Assembly: GCA_013396995.1 (NCBI GenBank)
Contig: VWZP01010438.1
Coordinates: 62,284 to 126,283, forward strand
Source of the DNA: Dicaeum eximium
Lineage: Eukaryota > Chordata > Aves > Passeriformes > Dicaeidae
Reading direction: 5' to 3'
Length of the DNA: 64,000 nucleotides
Part shown: positions 61,774 through 64,000 of the stretch, piece by piece
Layout of the letters: every line of letters starts with the position of its first letter
Position numbering within the stretch: position 1 is the stretch's first letter
The notes under the pieces: generated by a model
What the model saw: the letters and a program-made list of their open reading frames with translations, nothing else
Database searches by the model: none
What the model was told of the DNA's origin: nothing
Program-made: the position numbers and the translations under genes

Positions 61774-64000
61774 CTGCGGATGGGGACAGAAGGAGAGAGG
61801 CAGGTGAGTCACGGTGCTCCCATAAAACCCCACCACCGCAAGGGCCGCTGACCCTGCTCCTCAGGACCAATGTGGGGGCTTGGTGTGCCAAGGTGGGCTC
61901 CAGGGACAGACAGCCCAGCTCTGGGGAAGGTGCAAGGGAATGAGCAATGGAACATGTTGGTAGCAGCAACACAAGAGGAAAACTGAAAGGGCCTGGAAGG
62001 TGGCGAAAACGTCCTTGAAGTCTTTCCTAAAGGGAGCCAGCAGGAAGACTGTAGGACCTGCACTGTCACCCCCAAGACCTGGGGTCTTCAGAAAACAAAA
62101 CATCATGGGAAAGCTTGTGACTGAAAGAAGATATGACAACAAAACGGTTGTGTGGCTTTACAACTCGGTAAAACTCTGGTATCCTCTGGCTCCCCCTAAG
62201 GCAGATGCTGTTTTTCTGGGTGTTACCCTTCTGCTAACAGCTTGGGAAGCACAGACCCAGCGCCACCACACATGCACCTCAGTGGGACCCCGCGTGACCC
62301 AGAGCAACGCACCGCGATTTTGGAGTAACAGCGCTCAGCGTGCACAGGAGACCCAACTGCTCTGGTCTGGACAGAGTTTAAACACAGAGATGTCAGGAGA
62401 GAAACCAAACAGGAAATTCCAGATCTGACAAGGGTGCATCCTGGGGATTGGAAAGCAGTCAGCCCACCGTGCTCCAGGAACCTCCCAGAGATCCTGCAGG
62501 GCACAGCCTCTGCGCATGGATTGCTTCCTCTCACCCCTGGAGACAAACAGTGGTGCAGGTCCTGGAAGAGGAGGACACCCTTCCCACTACTTCCATTCCA
62601 CCAAAATCAACGTGACTGGAGGATTCCCACCAGCTGCCAGGCTGTCAGTGGGCCTGGACTACTGACCATGGCCAAAATCCAGGGCCTCCTGTCATTGTGA
62701 CCCTTTTTGCTGGCCAACGACTCCAATACTGCAATCCTAAAGGAGTCCTGCAATCCTAATGGAGCCCTCTTCAGCTCATACAGGAAGTGTGAAGAGAAGT
62801 GGAAACCTGCCACAGAAGACATGACCAGTTGCAAAGCCAGTGACATGCTACAGCAGCCCTGTGTGAACTACCTGAATTAGTTCAAGCAAGAGAAAACAGA
62901 CTGACAATCAGCATTTTTTTTCTGGTTTCACTATCTCCCAGTTTATTTTCCTTTACTACACAAAGCCATCCACACTTCTGCTGATTTTTCTAATGTGTTT
63001 GTACCCTCTCTTTACATTTGACTTCCAGTGAATATTGAAGAAAAAGCATTTACAACTACCACTGAAGGCAAAGTCATACTCTCAAAGCCCACGTGCAAGG
63101 ATGCCTGCAGAAGGACACGCAGGTGCAACGGAGACACCACGCAACGTGATCACTCACAACATTACTCCACAGCACTCCACTCTCACCTTCCCTGGATTCT
63201 ATGCCATACACAGCTGCCTCTGCAGTTGCACTGGGAATAAGCAGGGATTTGCTCTGCAGTAACAGTAATCTAGTGCACTGAGCAGAACAAGAAGGAAAAG
63301 CAGAATCCTGCTGCCAAAATGCTCTGGGTTCTTAGTCAGCAGTTTTGTTCTTCTAGCCTAAAATATGCTCCAGCCATGTAACAGCTCCTACTGCACCAAC
63401 TCCCTCCCTGGATCACTGATCCCAGATCCTTCTGTGTTGAGGCTGCACATTCACCTTCCCACAACACGCCTACTCTCTCCCTTTTCACTGCTACTTCTGC
63501 ACTGGCAACTGCAATCCAAATTAAACCAAAACAGATTCATTCGGGGGAAATGAGGAAAAAGAAACTCCAGAAGCCTCGTACTCTTGCTGAGTGAAGTTTT
63601 AGGAATATCTATGTGGACTTCAAGGCACAACATGGAATAACAACACCCTATCAATTCTTTTAGACACGGAGCATTGTGCGGGCCAAGCCAGCTCCGGGGA
63701 CACCCGGCCAGGGGAGACACAGCCAGGGCCACGGCGGCTCTGCCACCAAGAGCCCCTGACTGGCAGGAGATGCCTGACTGACAGCCAGGCCGGAAGGGTT
63801 AGCAGGGCTGGAGGGGCGGGAGGGTTAACAGCCTGATTGGAAAATCAATGTAATAAATGCTTGGTAAGTTACAGGAACATGCGGGAAGAGGAGGCTGCGA
63901 TTGATAAAGGACTGCAGCTTTGATGCTGCACTGGGGACTTGTTTATTGACAGGAAAGCCAATCTCTCTCCCGGCCAGGCCCGGCCAGGCAGACCCGCACG
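61774..64000 (-). other. ZFHX3: Upstream intron or 5' flank of ZFHX3 (partial)
   Basis: Lies upstream of the first coding exon's acceptor. No non-coding exon or promoter with clear signals was found. The stretch 62000-63700 shows nothing recognisable beyond short unsupported open frames. The last 200 bases turn into a motif-rich block (see separate entry). Confidence 0.7.
63820..63970. promoter_or_regulatory. Candidate regulatory block at the right edge of the window
   Basis: Contains GATTGGAAAATCAATGTAAT, CGATTGATAAAGG, CAGCTTTGATGCTGCAC and TTTATTGACAGG, then runs into a GC-rich stretch with three CCGGCCAGG-like copies near 63970-63990. The TTGATAAAG and CTTTGAT motifs resemble SOX/TCF sites. 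The element is cut by the window end. Confidence 0.3.

Larger units (their letters stand above)
59150..61780. promoter_or_regulatory. GC- and CpG-rich domain over the first coding exon (probable CpG island)
   Basis: The exon is clearly richer in G+C and CpG than the surrounding AT-richer introns. The densest part is about 61180-61640, where CpG dinucleotides recur every few bases. Large CpG-rich 5' exons are common in developmental regulators and are often Polycomb targets or hosts of alternative promoters. I judged this by eye and did not compute observed/expected ratios. Confidence 0.6.

Overview
The window is nuclear DNA from a vertebrate, almost certainly a bird. The evidence is a split gene with GT-AG introns, no prokaryotic gene organisation, and CR1-type LINE tails whose 3' ends look like avian CR1. 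It carries part of one gene, ZFHX3 (ATBF1), on the minus strand. ZFHX3 encodes a very large zinc-finger homeodomain transcription factor. I could assemble four coding exons with matching splice phases, 1179 codons in all counting the last, split one: 61727-59030 (codons 1-899 plus one base), 57927-57431, 35911-35680 and 7820-7713. The homeodomains and remaining zinc fingers must lie below coordinate 1. Any upstream non-coding exon and the promoter probably lie above 64000.

Layout from the 5' end of the gene (high coordinates) downward: 61774-64000 is upstream intron with no recognised exon. 59030-61773 is the large GC-rich first coding exon, which carries a short overlapping upstream ORF, six N-terminal zinc fingers, a glutamate-rich tract and a polyalanine run. 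57928-59029 is a 1.1-kb intron. 57431-57927 is an exon with three fingers. 35912-57430 is a 21.5-kb intron holding an LTR-like element, microsatellites, CpG-rich patches and several AT-rich blocks that look like conserved regulatory sequence. 35680-35911 is an exon with one finger. 7821-35679 is a 27.9-kb intron holding two minisatellites, CR1 tails, and a 2,152-bp segment present twice on either side of a 47-base run of N. 7713-7820 is a small 108-bp acidic exon. 1-7712 is the next intron, cut by the window edge.

The strongest anomalies are the apparently exact 2,152-bp duplication abutting the assembly gap (very probably a false duplication made by the assembler), the out-of-frame uORF that overlaps the ZFHX3 start codon, and an 18-bp minisatellite with a nested 72-bp repeat. 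I found no evidence of a second protein-coding gene, tRNA, rRNA or CRISPR array. I see no clearly novel biological system here. The most biologically interesting material is regulatory: the uORF and the homeodomain/CCAAT-rich intronic blocks.
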